A stretch of 64,000 bases of DNA. Source: Cordilura impudica. Taxonomy: Eukaryota > Arthropoda > Insecta > Diptera > Scathophagidae. The stretch is from NCBI GenBank assembly GCA_963682025.1, contig OY821520.1, positions 240,072,414-240,136,413 on the forward strand, written 5' to 3'. A model generated the notes under the pieces. The model did no database searches, was not told the origin of the DNA, and saw nothing but the letters and a program-made list of their open reading frames with translations. A program made the translations under genes and the position numbers. Below are positions 45,720 through 58,080 of this stretch, piece after piece. Position 1 is the first letter of the stretch; each line of letters starts with the position of its first letter.

Positions 45720-46310
45720 TGTAAAAAAGGAATTTCTTAAAAATTATTTTTTTTACAAACCTTTTCTTTAAAAAATATGTATTTGCCCAAAAAAGTACCT
45801 TTCCTTAAAAAAGTAATTTTTCTTTAAAAAGTACATTTCCTTAAAAAAAATTCTTTTCTTAAAATATACCTTTTCTTGAAAAATTTTGCGGAATGTTGTT
45901 TGGGGCGTAAGTTAATTTTTTTATTTGGGTTTTTGAAAAATCGGGGCATTCGTTCATTTTTTTGGGCTTTTTTAAGGTTTTGGGGCTTTTGTTCATCGCG
46001 CTTTGTTCATTTTTTTGAAGCATTTGTTCATTGGGGCCTAAGTGTTCAGGGCCAAAATTTAAGTCAAATATCCACAAACACTACTCCCTCTTTGCTTGTA
46101 CTCAAAACCTACTTTTCCCTGAGTGTAGGTCAATAATTAAAAAAAGTACCTCCTCTTAAAAAAGTGTAGCTTTTCTTAGAAAAGTACTTTTTCTTTAAAA
46201 AAAAAAAAGTGTAGCTTTTCTTAAAAAATAGCTTTTCTTAAAAAAAAACGATATTTCTTAAGTATCTTCTAAAAAGTATATTTTCTTAAAAAAGTTATTT
46301 TTCTCAAAAA
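45720..46310 (-). repeat. GGTAC minisatellite, inverted block
   Basis: Units such as AAAAAAGTACCTTTTCTTAA are the complement of the 30836-36205 repeat. About 300 bp of unrelated sequence (45885-46130) interrupts it, including the LINE tail at 46050. Confidence 0.7.
46050..46100 (+). pseudogene. LINE 3' tail fragment
   Basis: KFKSNIHKHYSLF is encoded in plus orientation, identical to the C-terminal segment of the LINE at 63505. Only about 40 bp survive, an extreme 5' truncation or a remnant. Confidence 0.6.
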
Positions 46311-46458
46311 ATTACATTTTAACAAAGCAAATAATTGTACAACAACATAAAAAAATCCACAAAAATAATATGCATAAACATATACATATTAACAATACCA
46401 AGAACACAATAACATAGCTCATGTTAGTAGTATTGCCACATATTTTTTTATCGTTATC

Positions 46459-47505
46459 AAAATGAAAACGAAAAATGGAAATTTTCCAATGGAAAATGAG
46501 AATGGAAAATGGAGAATGAAAAATGAAAATGAAAAATGGAAAATGAAAAACGGAAAATAGAAAATGAAAAATAGAGAATAGAAAATGGAAAATGAAAAAT
46601 GGAAAATGAAAAAAGAAAATTGAAAAATGAAAAATGGAAAATGAAAAATGGAAAATAGAAAATGGAGAATGGAAAATGGAAAATGAAAAATAGAAAATGA
46701 AAAATGGAGAATGGAAAATGGAAAAAGAAAAATGGAAAATGAAAAAAGAAAATTGAAAACTGAAAAATGAAAAATTGAAAATGGACAATGAAAAATGGAA
46801 AATGAAAATTGAAAAATGGCAAATGGAAATTGAAAAATTAAAAATGAAAAATGGAAAATGAAAATTGAAAAGTTAAAAATGGAAAGTAGAAAATGAATAA
46901 CGAAAATTAAAAAATGAAAGATGAAAAATTTAATATGGAAAATGAAAAATGAAATACGAAAAATGGAATATGGAAAGTGGAAAATGAAAATTGAAAAATG
47001 GAACCTGAAAAATTAAGATTGAAAAATGAGTAATGAAAAATGAATAATGAATAACGAAAATTGAAAAATGAAAAACGGAAAATGAAAATTGAAAAATGAA
47101 AAATTAAAAATGGAAAATGAAAATTAAAAAATGAAAATTGGAAATTGAAAAATTAAAAATGAAAATTGAAAAATGAAAAATTAAAAATGGAAAATGAAAA
47201 TTAAAAAATTAAAAATGGAAAATGAAAAATGAAAAATGAAAATTGAAAAATGAAAAATGGAAATTGGAAAAATAAAAATTAAAAATGGAAAATGAAAATT
47301 GAAAAGTTAAAAATGGAAAGTGGAAAATGAATAACGAAAATTAAATGAAAAATGAAAGATGAAAAATTAAAAAATTAAAAATTTAAAATGGGAAATGGAA
47401 AATGATATATGAAAAATGGAATATAGAAAGTGGAAAATGAAAAATGGAACATGAAAAATTAAGATTGAAAAATGAGTAATGAAAGATGACAAATTAATAA
47501 TGAAT
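46459..47505 (+). repeat. Degenerate (G/A)AAAATG/T heptamer array
   Basis: Same unit mixture as 5464-6600. The minus-strand F/S/H-rich frames at 46312-46822 are artefacts of this array. Confidence 0.92.
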
Positions 47506-47509
47506 AACT

Positions 47510-49350
47510 AAAAATTAAAAACTAATAATTAAAGCTTAAAAATTAAAAATTTAAATTAAAAATTAAAAATTAAAAATTAAAAATTAAAAATAAAAATTAA
47601 AAATTAAAAATTAAAAATTAAAAATTAAAAATTAAAAATTAAAAAATTAAAATTAAAAATTAAAAATTAAAAATTAAAAATTAAAAATTAAAAAATTAAA
47701 AATTAAAACTTAAAAATTAAAATTAAAAATTAAAAATTAAAAATTAAAAATTAAAAATTAAAAATTAAAAATTAAAAATTAAAAATTAAAAATTAAAAAT
47801 TAAAAATTAAAAATTAAAAATTAAAAATTAAAAATTAAAAATTAAAAATTAAAAATTAAAAATTAAAAATTAAAAATTAAAAATTAAAAATTAAAAATTA
47901 AAAATTAAAAATTAAAAATTAAAATTTAAAAATTAAAAATTAAAAATTAAAAATTAAAAATTAAAAATTAAAAATTAAAAATTAAAAATTAACAATTAAA
48001 AATTAAAAATTAAAAATTAAAAATTAAAAATTAAAAATTAAAAATTAAAAATTAAAAATTAAAAATTAAAAATTAAAAATTAAAAATTAAAAATTAAAAA
48101 TTAAAAATTAAAAATTAAAAATTAAAAATTAAAAATTAAAAATTAAAAATTAAAAATTAAAAATTAAAAATTAAAAATTAAAAATTAAAAATTAAAAATT
48201 AAAAATTAAAAATTAAAAATTAAAAATTAAAAATTAAAAATTAAAAATTAAAAATTAAAAATTAAAAATTAAAAATTAAAAATTAAAAATTAAAAATTAA
48301 AAATTAAAAATTAAAAATTAAAAATTAAAAATTAAAAATTAAAAATTAAAAATTAAAAATTAAAAATTAAAAATTAAAAATTAAAAATTAAAAATTAAAA
48401 ATTAAAAATTAAAAATTAAAAATTAAAAATTAAAAATTAAAAATTAAAAATTAAAAATTAGAAATTAAAAATTAAAAATTAGAAATTAGAAATTAAAAAT
48501 TAAAAATTCAAAATTAAAAGTTAATAATTAAAAATTAAAAATTAAAAATAAAAATTAAAAATTAAAATTTAAAACTTAAAACTTAAAAATTAAAAATTAA
48601 AAATTAAAAATTAAAAATTAAAAATTAAAATTAAAATTAAAATTAAAAATTAAAAATTAAAAATTAAAAATTAAAAATTAAAAATTAAAAAATAAAACTT
48701 AAAAATTAAAAATTAAAAATTAAAAATTAAAAATTAAAATTTAAAAATTAAAAATTAAAAATTAAAAATTAAAAATTAAAAATTAAAAATTAAAAATTAA
48801 AAATTAAAAATTAAAAATTAAAAATTAAAAATTAAAAATTAAAAATTAAAAATTAAAAATTAAAAATTAAAAATTAAAAATTAAAAATTAAAAATTAAAA
48901 ATTAAAAATTAAAAATTAAAAATTAAAAATTAAAAATTAAAAATTAAAAATTAATAATTAAAAATTAAAAATTAAAAATTAAAAGTTAAAAATTAAAAAT
49001 TAAAAATTAAAAATTAAAAATTAAAAATTAAAAATTAAAAATTAAAAATTAAAAATTAAAAATTAAAAATTAAAAATTAAAAATTAAAAATTAAAAATTA
49101 AAAATTAAAAATTAAAAATTAAAAATTAAAAATTAAAAATTAAAAATTAAAAATTAAAAATTAAAAATTAAAAATTAAAAATTAAAAATTAAAAATTAAA
49201 AATTAAAAATTAAAAATTAAAAATTAAAAATCAAAAATCAAATATTAAAAATTAAAAATTAAAAATCAAAAATCAAATATTAAAATTTAAAAATTCAAAA
49301 TTCAAAATTCAAAATTAAAAATTAAGAATTAAAAATTAAATATTTAAAGT
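47510..49350 (+). repeat. (AAAAATT)n heptamer array, about 260 copies
   Basis: Uniform in the centre (47720-48450 and 48750-49230), with scattered variants (AGAAATT, AAATTTA, AACTTAA, AAAAATC) at the margins and near 48500-48700. Confidence 0.95.
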
Positions 49351-49652
49351 TTAAATTTCTATATTTCGGTTCTTACACGTATTATTATGTATTTTTTTTT
49401 GTCTTATATGTAAAGCAGATAAAATAAAAAATAATTCAGATAAAAATATTTTAAAATTAGCTCATTTTTAATAATAATAATTTTTAGCCAAGAATGATTT
49501 GAATTTTGGTATTCGGAATTAATGTTTCAGTATCGGCAAAAGTTTAAAAGTTGTACCCGTACTCGACATTGGGTGAATATACAGTTTAAGACTCAGGTGG
49601 AGGGTATCAAAAAATTCGGCACAGCCGAATTTAACACTGTTACCTGTTTTTT

Positions 49653-50930
49653 TTTTTTTAATTTTGGGTTTATTTTTGGCAGCATTTTGAAGTGAAAACA
49701 TAAAATTTCGGTGAATTGTTAATTGTTATTGATTACCTGGTGACTTATGTGTAGAAGTAGTGTATAAAATTTCAAAAGAATCGGTCAAATAGATTTTGAG
49801 TTATGATGTTCACCGACTTCAAAAATGTTGTTTGCGAGAAAATCGATTTAAAGTGTTTACCATATATGATATATCATATGAGGAGGGCTGGTGGCTTGAA
49901 ACGCTGTATCTTCGTTAGTTTTGCTTCGATTTACTGGTTAAAAAAGTTCTAAAACCCTACCGCTCCCTTAAATTTTAGTTCGTAACATTTTATGCGGTAG
50001 CTTAAACTATATGTTTTCAGCTAGAAATTTTAGTTCACTTTAGGATTTGTGACCGTTAAATGACTATTTTAATTAAAACTTTTTTCAAACTTTTTTTGTA
50101 GAAAAGTTATTACAAAACTATTTTCTTTTATGGAGATACTTGAATGTGGAAATATCAAATTAATGCCTCTGGGCCCATATGTTTACTGAATTTTCTTTGA
50201 ACAAAAATATAGTTTCAATAAAGACTTTCTTTGATGAGCCGAAATATTTACTGGGTTTGCTATAAAAGCAAATCAAGTTTTATTAATGACTTTCTGTGCT
50301 AAGGAAAATTAAAAATCAAAAACATTATCATCAAAATACTACATAATAAAATAAAATTAAACTGAACACTGAAAGTGGTATGAGCTGCGAATTTCATATA
50401 AATAAATAAATTTATTACTTATAAACTTCAATATAATAAAAGGATATTAAAAACAATGATTATGAAACACGAACAAGGCGAACGAAAATTGTATAAAAAC
50501 AATGTATTGGGAAATTTATTGACATACAATTCTTTGATATTATCGTTTGTTTTGTAAACCGGATGATTGTTTGAACTTTCTTTCAAATTCTATTTAATTG
50601 AAGTACTGAAAAATAAATAAAAATTTCTGTTTTAACTTTCTGCTTCATTGGAATTGTTTTCATTTTGGATTTCTTTTCTCGGTTGTGTAGCAATTATTTG
50701 CAGCATATCAAAATTGTTTTGAAAACAAACTTTTCATATTAAAATACACTTTGAAATCGATTAATAATTATATTTTAAATTTTATTTGTTTCACATTTAA
50801 TTGCTCAATGTTAGCAACGCTTGCTAACAGGGAATGCTTTTATTATAATTAGCGTATTTTTTTTTGATATAAAAAATTTGGGCTGGAAATGTGTAAGGAT
50901 TAAAATAATGATAAAAAATGGACCGGTAAT
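49653..50930. other. AT-rich stretch, nothing recognised
   Basis: A small palindrome (CATATATGATATATCATATG near 49861) is the only notable structure. Confidence 0.5.
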
Positions 50931-51412
50931 CATATGTTCACACGGACAGCAAGATTCGCGGTTCGCTCTCTCATTCACGGTTCGCACCCGAATCATGATT
51001 GAATTTACATGATTCGCCATACAAAATTTTGAGAGCGAACCTACTTGGTTCATTATGAACCTAGAAAAATTGAGTGTCATCTCCAATTTTGATAAAAAAA
51101 TTATCACAAGTTTATCTGAACTAGCTGTCAAAAATATATAAACAAAGAAAAAACAAAAAATTAATGTGTGCAATAAAATATATAGAAACATTTAACAAAT
51201 AAAAAGTATATATTTACATACATACATATATATATTCAAATAAAAATGGCAAAATGAAATAGTGAAACGTAAAGTGTAGAAGGATGTCTTCAAATATTTG
51301 CACAAAATATATAAACGTCAAAATGAAACAAGAACACTCGTCTGAACACCAAGGTTCGCAATCGCGATTCAGAGAGCGAATCAATTGGTTCATTTTGCCG
51401 TCTGAACATGCT
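50931..51412. mobile_element. MITE-like element with imperfect ~60 bp inverted repeats
   Basis: The left end CATATGTTCACACGGACAGC ... TTCGCTCTCTCATTC pairs imperfectly with the complement of the right end CGAATC...GCCGTCTGAACATGCTAT (CATGTTCAGACGGCAAAATG read inward). The interior adds TTCGC motifs (GATTCGCCATAC, GAGAGCGAACC). No coding capacity; superfamily unknown. Confidence 0.6.
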
Positions 51413-51549
51413 ATAAGAGTATTTTTTTAAAATTAACATCTTTAACAAAGGTTCGATTAAAAAAAAATGAGGTATTAGTTTAAAATCAATCCATAAAATA
51501 GTCCTAAGTAACAAAACATGGATCTATTCATATCACTTTATCACTTCAT

Positions 51550-51660
51550 GAGCAATGTCCATCCATCCGTCCGTCCGTCCGTCTTTCAAATCAATTTCAT
51601 TGCCTTCAAAGTCATTCCCCTTTCGATGCAATACGCTTATTAATTACGCTTATTATTAAT
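51550..51660 (+). mobile_element. DINE core remnant preceding a heptamer array
   Basis: GCAATGTCCATCCATCCGTC then CGTCCGTCCGTCTTTC is the microsatellite-prone (GTCY)n core of DINE/mini-me elements. About 80 bp later the (AAAAATT)n array starts. Neither terminus is identifiable. Confidence 0.55.
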
Positions 51661-53459
51661 TAACAATTAAAAATTAAAAATTAAAATTAAAAATTAAAAA
51701 TTAAAAATTAAAAATTAAAAATTAAAAATTAAAAATTAAAAATTAAAAATTAAAAATTAAAAATTAAAAATTAAAAATTAAAAATTAAAAATGAAAAATG
51801 AAAAATTAAAAATTAAAAATTAAAAATTAAAAATTAAAAATTAAAAATTAAAAATTAAAAATTAAAAATTAAAAATTAAAAATTAAAAATTAAAAATTAA
51901 AAATTAAAAATTAAAAATTAAAAATTAAAAATTAAAAATTAAAAATTAAAAATTAAAAATTAAAAATTAAAAATTAAAAATTAAAAATTACAAATTAAAA
52001 ATTAAAAATTAAAAATTAAAAATTAAAAATTAAAAATTAAAAATTAAAAATTAAAAATTAAAAATTAAAAATTAAAAATTAAAAATTTAAAAATTAAAAA
52101 TTAAAAATTAAAAATTAAAAATTAAAAATTAAAAATTAAAAATTAAAAATTAAAAATTAAAAATTAAAAATTAAAAATTAAAAATTAAAAATTAAAAATT
52201 AAAAATTAAAAATTAAAAATTAAAAATTAAAAATTAAAAATTAAAAATTAAAAATTAAAAATTAAAAATTAAAAATTAAAAATTAAAAATTAAAAATTAA
52301 AAATTAAAAATTAAAAATTAAAAATTAAAAATTAAAACTTAAAAATTAAAAATTAAAAATTAAAAACTAAATAATAAAAAATTAAAAATTAAAAAATAAA
52401 AATTAAAAATTAAAAATTAAAAATTAAAAATTAAAAATTAAAAATTAAAAATTAAAAATTAAAAATTAAAAATTAAAAATTAAAAATTAAAAATTAAAAA
52501 TTAAAAATTAAAAATTAAAAATTAAAAATTAAAAATTAAAAATTAAAAATTAAAAATTAAAAATTAAAAATTAAAAATTAAAAATTAAAAATTAAAAATT
52601 AAAAATTAAAAATTAAAAATTAAAAATTAAAAATTAAAAATTAAAAACTAAATAATAAAAAATTAAAAATTAAAAATTAAAAAATAAAAAATAAAAATTA
52701 AAAATTAAAAATTAAAAATTAAAACTTAAAAATTAAAAATTAAAAATTAAAAATTAAAAATTAAAAATTAAAAATTAAAAATTAAAAATTAAAAATTAAA
52801 AATTAAAAATCAAAAATTAAAAATTAAAAATTAAAAATTAAAAATTAAAAATTAAAAATTAAAAATTAAAAATCAAAAATTAAAAATTAAAAATTAAAAA
52901 TTAAAAATTAAAAATTAAAAATTAAAAATTAAAAATTAAAAATTAAAAATTAAAAATTAAAAATTAAAAATTAAAAATTAAAAATTAAAAATTAAAAATT
53001 AAAAATTAAAAATTAAAAATTAAAAATTAAAAATTAAAAATTAAAAATTAAAAATTAAAAATTAAAAATTAAAAATTAAAAATTAAAAATTAAAAATTAA
53101 AAATTAAAAATTAAAAATTAAAAATTAAAAATTAAAAATTAAAAATTAAAAATTAAAAATTAAAAATTAAAAATTAAAAATTAAAAATTAAAAATTAAAA
53201 ATTAAAAATTAAAAATTAAAAATTAAAAATTAAAAATTAAAAATTAAAAATTAAAAATTAAAAATTAAAAATTAAAAATTAAAAATTAAAAATTAAAAAT
53301 TAAAAATTAAAAATTAAAAATTAAAAATTAAAAATTAAAAATTAAAAATTAAAAATTAAAAATTAAAAATTAAATCTTAAAAATTAAAAATTAAAAATTA
53401 AATCTTAAAAATTAAAAATTAAAAATTAAAAATTAAAAATTAAAAATTAAAAATTAAAA
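51661..53459 (+). repeat. (AAAAATT)n heptamer array, about 255 copies
   Basis: As at 47510, with a repeated irregular segment (AAAAACTAAATAATAAAAAA at about 52361 and 52645) that marks an internal duplication of roughly 285 bp. It ends exactly at a mariner remnant. Confidence 0.95.
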
Positions 53460-53460
53460 A

Positions 53461-54290
53461 CAAGTCGATTTCTGGAATGGCCTACAAAGCTAGCAGCGAT
53501 GCATCTTTAATCTCCCTCAAGCGATTCGAAAGCGTGTCTCAGAAGTGATCTTTTAAGTTTAATAAGTAGCCAGAAATCAAAGAATGCTAAATCAGGCGAA
53601 AAAAGATCAATATGAGTCGAATTTTGCTCGAAATGTTCTCAAAAACCAAAAACCAAAATTCGTTGTCGACAATTTGCCCCGCGAAATAAATTCATTATGA
53701 ACTGCACCACTAAAAACGAAGAAAATTTACCTCGATTTTTATATAACTTTGGAGAAAATTCTTCGGTCTTGCTTCACATTTTGTACGATCGATATTGGCT
53801 TGATTGTTTCAATATTTCGGCGTCGTAGGCATAGCTACAAAACTCAGCATCTTTAATGATGCGTTTCATTTTGTTCTGGTGGTCAATAAGCATTGTATCA
53901 GGGATATAACTGCGACTTATTTTAAAATTGTTTGTGTTTTTGGAACCAATCGAGATGCGAAGAGTTTGATGCCCAACATACTTATATTTAAATATGATGT
54001 TCGACTGAATTTTTTTAAATGTCAGCAATATCAGCCAGATCTTTAATGATCAATGTACAGTTTTCAGCATCAAATCTTTTGATTTCCTAATGTTTTCTTC
54101 TCGCCCGTGACGCTCTATGTCTTCAACAATTTATCTGCTTTCGTGGAACTGTTTGTAGTAGTTGTAAATAGATTTTTGGACATAGCCAAAGGCCTTCGGC
54201 AATATCCTTAACAGTTCATTCCGAAAACAAATTTTAATGGAACTTTTTTGTTCAAAAATAACCTTTTTTCCATTTCAGATGTTTACAACA
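53461..54290 (-). pseudogene. mariner transposase remnant (DD34D type)
   Basis: Minus strand in several frames: IVEDIERHGREEK near 54110, SRLVPKTQTILK near 53930, DAEILKQSSQYRSYKM near 53790, then VVQFIMNLFRGA near 53690 and SPDLAFFDFWLLIKLKRSL near 53570, AFESLEGD and finally AIPEIDL at 53465. The order and motifs are those of classic mariner transposases (GDETW..Y is already corrupted; SPDLAP.DF.LF is recognisable). Many stops. The last codons are cut off by the heptamer array, so about 30 residues and the 3' terminal repeat are missing. Confidence 0.85.
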
Positions 54291-54404
54291 ACGCTCGTTA
54301 CTCTTAAATCAATGAAGATCAACGTGAAATTTGCCACAGATATCAAAAACAGTACTGGAAATCTGGCAATCGATAAACCCGCAGTTTATATTAAATAATT
54401 ACTT

Positions 54405-54505
54405 TTTTTTTAAGCCGGATTTGGCTAAGTTTTTGCAGCGACAGAGCAAAGCCTCTGGTGAGAATCGAACCCATGACCCCCGCATTATAGGCTAACAGGG
54501 CGCTT
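54405..54505 (-). mobile_element. tRNA-derived SINE, second copy
   Basis: On the minus strand: GCGGGGGTCATGGGTTCGAT TCTCACC (B-box region), then AGAGGCTTTGCTCTGTCGCT GCAAAAA and a later A9 tail. It matches the copy at 42005 in head and tail, but its anticodon arm is more diverged. Confidence 0.65.
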
Positions 54506-54509
54506 CATT

Positions 54510-55850
54510 TGGAAACGGTATTATATCTCCCAGATTATTTTTAAGAGGACCCAAGTTTTAGATAAAGCTTTAAAATGTTGCAAGAATATGTTTTTTGCGA
54601 AAATTTGTTGCGGAAATACAAAGAAATTTTTTAGATCGAAGGGCTTTCAAATAGCTTTATAGGAAAAATGAACAAATTTACTAAAATCTGCTTTAACATA
54701 TGAGTAATATAAATTTGACTTTAAAAAGCCGTTTGTGTACTATGTTTTTAGCAGATATTTACAAGTGAAAATTTTATCAAAATTGGTTTATATCAGTGTT
54801 AAATTATTGATCTGAATCATTGTGATGGAAATCTGAGCGTTACTAGAAACTCGTACTGTTAGTCAGTTTTATATGAAACTTAAAGAACACCTTAAACTAT
54901 GCTTTTATTTCCATTTAATATCGAACACCTTAAGCTATGCTCTGTTTTATTTACTACTTACAATAAAATGTTTTTTCTAGTAAATATTTGTTTCCACTTA
55001 CATTTTTTAGATGTAACATTCTATTGTTACATTTAAGCACCTTAAAATTTTTTCTTGTTATTATTATTTCTATTTGCTTTTGTAATGCCTGGAAAAATTA
55101 TATTCCTTTGTGTTATATAATTTCTGACATTTACACCAAGAAATAAAATAAATAAATAGTTGTTTCATTGTATTCGAAATTTAAATTTTTCTATCTGTTC
55201 TGGATTTTATTTGTTGCTGTGTATTGTTGTTTGTGTACAGTTCTTGCAAGTTATGCCCGCACGTTTTGTGTAACGTCCTAGAGGATGAACATATTTTTAT
55301 ATAGTCTACATTTAGGCATTTAAATAACAGTATTAATACTACTTGTACACAAAGTAGATGAAATTCAAATAAATAAATCGTTTATGCCGAAAACACATAA
55401 ACACTTGAACCATAAAAAAACAAAATAAGAGAGTGTTTGATACTACGAGGGGCAGCAGTTGATGTACAATATTACTTTAAAGGGGATGGCGTTATAATAA
55501 GACAACTTATATCCGGCTTGTTTATTATACAAAATTATTTATATTTTCTATTTAAGCTTTTCAACATAAATTTATACAGTCTAAATAATATTCTCTCAGG
55601 AAAATAGAAGAAACAATTCAATTTATTTGCAAATGTTTTAGAAAGTGATGGTAATTTGCTCTAAGGTATACTCAATACATGGTGGTCTCCTATGGATCGT
55701 CTCTTATGAAATTTCAATAATATTTTTTAGGCAGGACAAATTTAAGCGGACTGTTTTTTGTGTGAAAATAATGGGTAATCGTCCATTTTAATTTAACTCT
55801 CATTATCTGCTTGTTTGATTGTTTGAGAAGGAATCTTCTAACTAAATTTT
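54510..55850. other. AT-rich stretch, nothing recognised
   Basis: A small direct duplication (GAACACCTTAAACTATGCT at 54885 and GAACACCTTAAGCTATGCT near 54924) is the only feature seen. Confidence 0.5.
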
Positions 55851-55855
55851 CACCA

Positions 55856-56041
55856 ACTTCCCCACTTACTAGAGCATTGATACTTTCAGCATTTATCTAA
55901 AGTGGATGACAATACATAATCTTCTAATATTTACCACGATCTGATCATTTCACTCTGCTTACCTGCTAAAGTCGATTTTGTTAATAACATTATTTTCAAC
56001 AATTTCCCGACTAACTAGAGCTTTGAAACATTCAACATCTA
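55856..56041 (+). repeat. Diverged tandem pair, period about 145 bp
   Basis: ACTTCCCCACTTACTAGAGC ... CAGCATTTATCTAAA (55856) is echoed by AATTTCCCGACTAACTAGAG ... TTCAACATCTAAA (56001). The second copy's final TA is the mariner target. Confidence 0.5.
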
Positions 56042-57311
56042 AATGGTCCGCCATCTAACGTTTTTTTTCAACTAGTGCTTATTTCGTGAATGGTAACACT
56101 TAGCGCATGTCTGATTTGACGGATAATTAGTTTTATCCTTCCGCTGAACGAATATGGTTGTGTATACGCTTGAACAATGCTGGGAAATATTGCGACATTA
56201 CTTTGAAAATCATGGTAATGTTGCAGAATGTGTGCGAAAATTGCGTACGGATTTTGGAAGAAGAGAATTACCGTCAGCTCCGTATGTTCGTTATCTTGTG
56301 AAAAAAGTGAAAGAAACTGGCATCCTCATCGATAAACCAAAGCGTGAAAAGCCAAAAACAGTGCGTACACCCGATAATATTGCTGCTGTGGCAGAAAGTG
56401 TGCGTGAACATCAATTCACCGTCGTTCTCAAGAATTGAACATTTCGGAGGCATCATTGAGACGAATTTTGCATAAAGACCTTGGTATGACGCCATACAAA
56501 GTCCAATTGGTTCAGGAGTTGAAGCCAACTGACCATCCAATGCGTTTTCGCTTCGCTAAGTGGGCCTGCGATCGAGTTACAGAAGATGCCGATTTTGCCA
56601 AAAAAATCATCTTTTCAGATGAAGCTCATTTTGATCTTGGCGGGTACGCAAACAAGCAAAGTTGTCGCATTTGGGGCACCGAAAATCCGCACGCATACAT
56701 TGAAAAGCCGATACACCTAACACGAGTCACTGTTTGGTGCAGATTTTGGTCCAGAGGCATAATTGGGCAAGGAGTGGCCGTTGCAATCAATGGCGATCGT
56801 TATCGGGCCATGTTGAACGAATTTTTGTTCACAAAAATTGAAGAGGAGGATATTGGCAACATTTGGTTTCAACAGAACGGCGCTACGTGCCACACAGCCG
56901 AAGCTACACTCGATGTTTTGCGCCCTGTTTTTGAAGATCGCATTATCAGCCGCAGAGCTGATGTCGTTTGGCCACCTCGGAGCTGCGATTTGACACCGTT
57001 GGACTATTATTTGTGGGGTGCCCTCAAAGATAAGTGTTACGCCAACAAGCCAGAGACAATTGACGCTTTAAAGGACAATATTCGTGAAGCCATTGGTGAA
57101 ATACAGCTGCACACAATCGATAATGTGCTTAAAAATTGGACCGATCGTGTAGGCTACTGCATGGCCAGCCGTGGCAACCATTTGAATGAAATTATTTTCC
57201 ATTATTAACCGGAAGGATTGTACTTTCAAATAAAAAAAGAAATTTGAGATAATATTCAGTAGTTTTTTTTATAGCATTTTCAAAAAAAAAAAAGTTATTT
57301 GGCGGACCCTT
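56042..57311 (+). mobile_element. rosa-type (DD41D) mariner, complete but mutated (1270 bp)
   Basis: Inverted ends AATGGTCCGCCATCTAACG (left) and, complemented, AAGGGTCCGCCAAATAAC (right), flanked by TA at 56040-56041 and 57312-57313. It contains one transposase gene of normal length. It sits immediately beside, and probably within, the decayed Helitron that resumes at 57340. Confidence 0.92.
56154..57208 (+). pseudogene. DD41D mariner transposase, one frameshift and Asp-to-Asn change
   Basis: About 350 codons. The start is Met at 56154 (MVVYTLEQCWEILRHYFENH, an HTH region). One shift near 56415 separates SVREH from HRRSQELNISEASLRRIL; otherwise it is open to the stop at 57208. Catalytic triad: IIFSDEAHF (Asp, near 56620), FQQNGATCHT (Asn where Asp is expected, near 56876) and DLTPLDYYLWG (third Asp, near 57003). 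Forty-one residues separate the second and third positions, which defines the rosa (DD41D) lineage. The WPPRSCDLTPLDY signature is intact. With a frameshift and a lost catalytic acid it cannot be active, but decay is recent. Confidence 0.93.
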
Positions 57312-57339
57312 TATTAATTAAAAAAAAGAATAGAACAAT

Positions 57340-58080
57340 GATTGTAATCAATTAAGAGCTGCACGATATACAACATTTTTTGTTTTCTGCTCCGGAGCGT
57401 AAATAGTGAGGATGCTTTCCAAGTCGGGAACACGCAACATATAGCTGGCCTTGTAAAAAGCATGACATTTTCAGATTTATGCCGCACACTTCCAGGGACT
57501 GTCCTAGTGACTTGTTTATTGTCATCGCAAATGCAAGTTTCACTGGGAACTGAACACCTTTGAACTGGAACGTCATATCGGTTGAAGTCAAGGGAATTCA
57601 CGGAATTAAGCATCTCCCTTGAACCGCCCTTTTAAAGTCCTTGCCACTATCACATTACTCATTAATTTAGTCACAATCAGTCGGTTTCCATTGCATAGTT
57701 TCGGGGCATAAGGATGACAGATCCAACTTTAATTCGAATTAGGAGATTCACCGTAAATCAGCGTGGATAATGGCTCTGGTGTTGAAAGCAATTTGGCAAT
57801 TTCACCTTTCCACCCACGCAACACAATCCAAGCGGTTCTTTCTCAAATTTAGCTGCATTGCAATGCTCACAAACGACAGACATCTGGCCGAATTGAACCG
57901 TTGTGTGGAACTGTATTGAATGTTGGGCTCATATCGAAAGGGTGCAAGCTCAATGTTTACCTGAATAATTTGTTGTAGCCTACGTTGTCGTTCAAAAGTC
58001 GCACATTGTGATCTGGCTTCATCTCTTTGCCGAGCACGAACTTCTCTTCTTCTCAATCAGTGCTGCTCATTGTGTGCTTC
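57340..58080 (-). pseudogene. Helitron Rep/helicase protein remnant (N-terminus fused to helicase C-terminus)
   Basis: The N-terminal part includes an R-rich segment (REVRARQRDEARSQCATFER, near 58040), YEPNIQYSST near 57925 and, after a shift, FGQMSVVCEHCNAAKFEKEP then LGLCCVGGKVKLP near 57840. This is the Cys-rich start of Helitron proteins. It jumps directly to the Pif1-helicase C-terminus: LMSNVIVARTLKGRFKGDA near 57640, STDMTFQFKGVQFPVKLAFA near 57570, then MTINKSLGQSLEVCGINLKM and GQLYVACSRLGKHPHYL near 57430 (helicase motifs V/VI). The roughly 1,000 residues between, including the HUH Rep nuclease, are absent. The deletion explains why the element is dead. Confidence 0.88.

Larger units (their letters stand above)
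46315..49652 (+). mobile_element. DINE-1-like element, family A copy 3, 5'-truncated, with heptamer arrays
   Basis: It starts within the family-A body (AATTGTACAACAACATAAAA ... AACAATACCAAGAACACAAT ... TTTATCGTTATC). It continues into a (G/A)AAAATG block, then an AAAAATT block, about 240 bp of unique sequence, and the family-A 3' end at 49589-49652 (ACTCAGGTGGAGGGTATCAA, ATTCGGC-ACA-GCCGAAT hairpin, TTAACACTGTTACCTGTTTT). The 5' core with GTCCGTCTG is missing. Confidence 0.82.

Noticed and set aside
50811..51191. 126-codon minus-strand frame
   Set aside because: It overlaps the inverted-repeat MITE at 50931-51412 and has no family similarity that I recognise.
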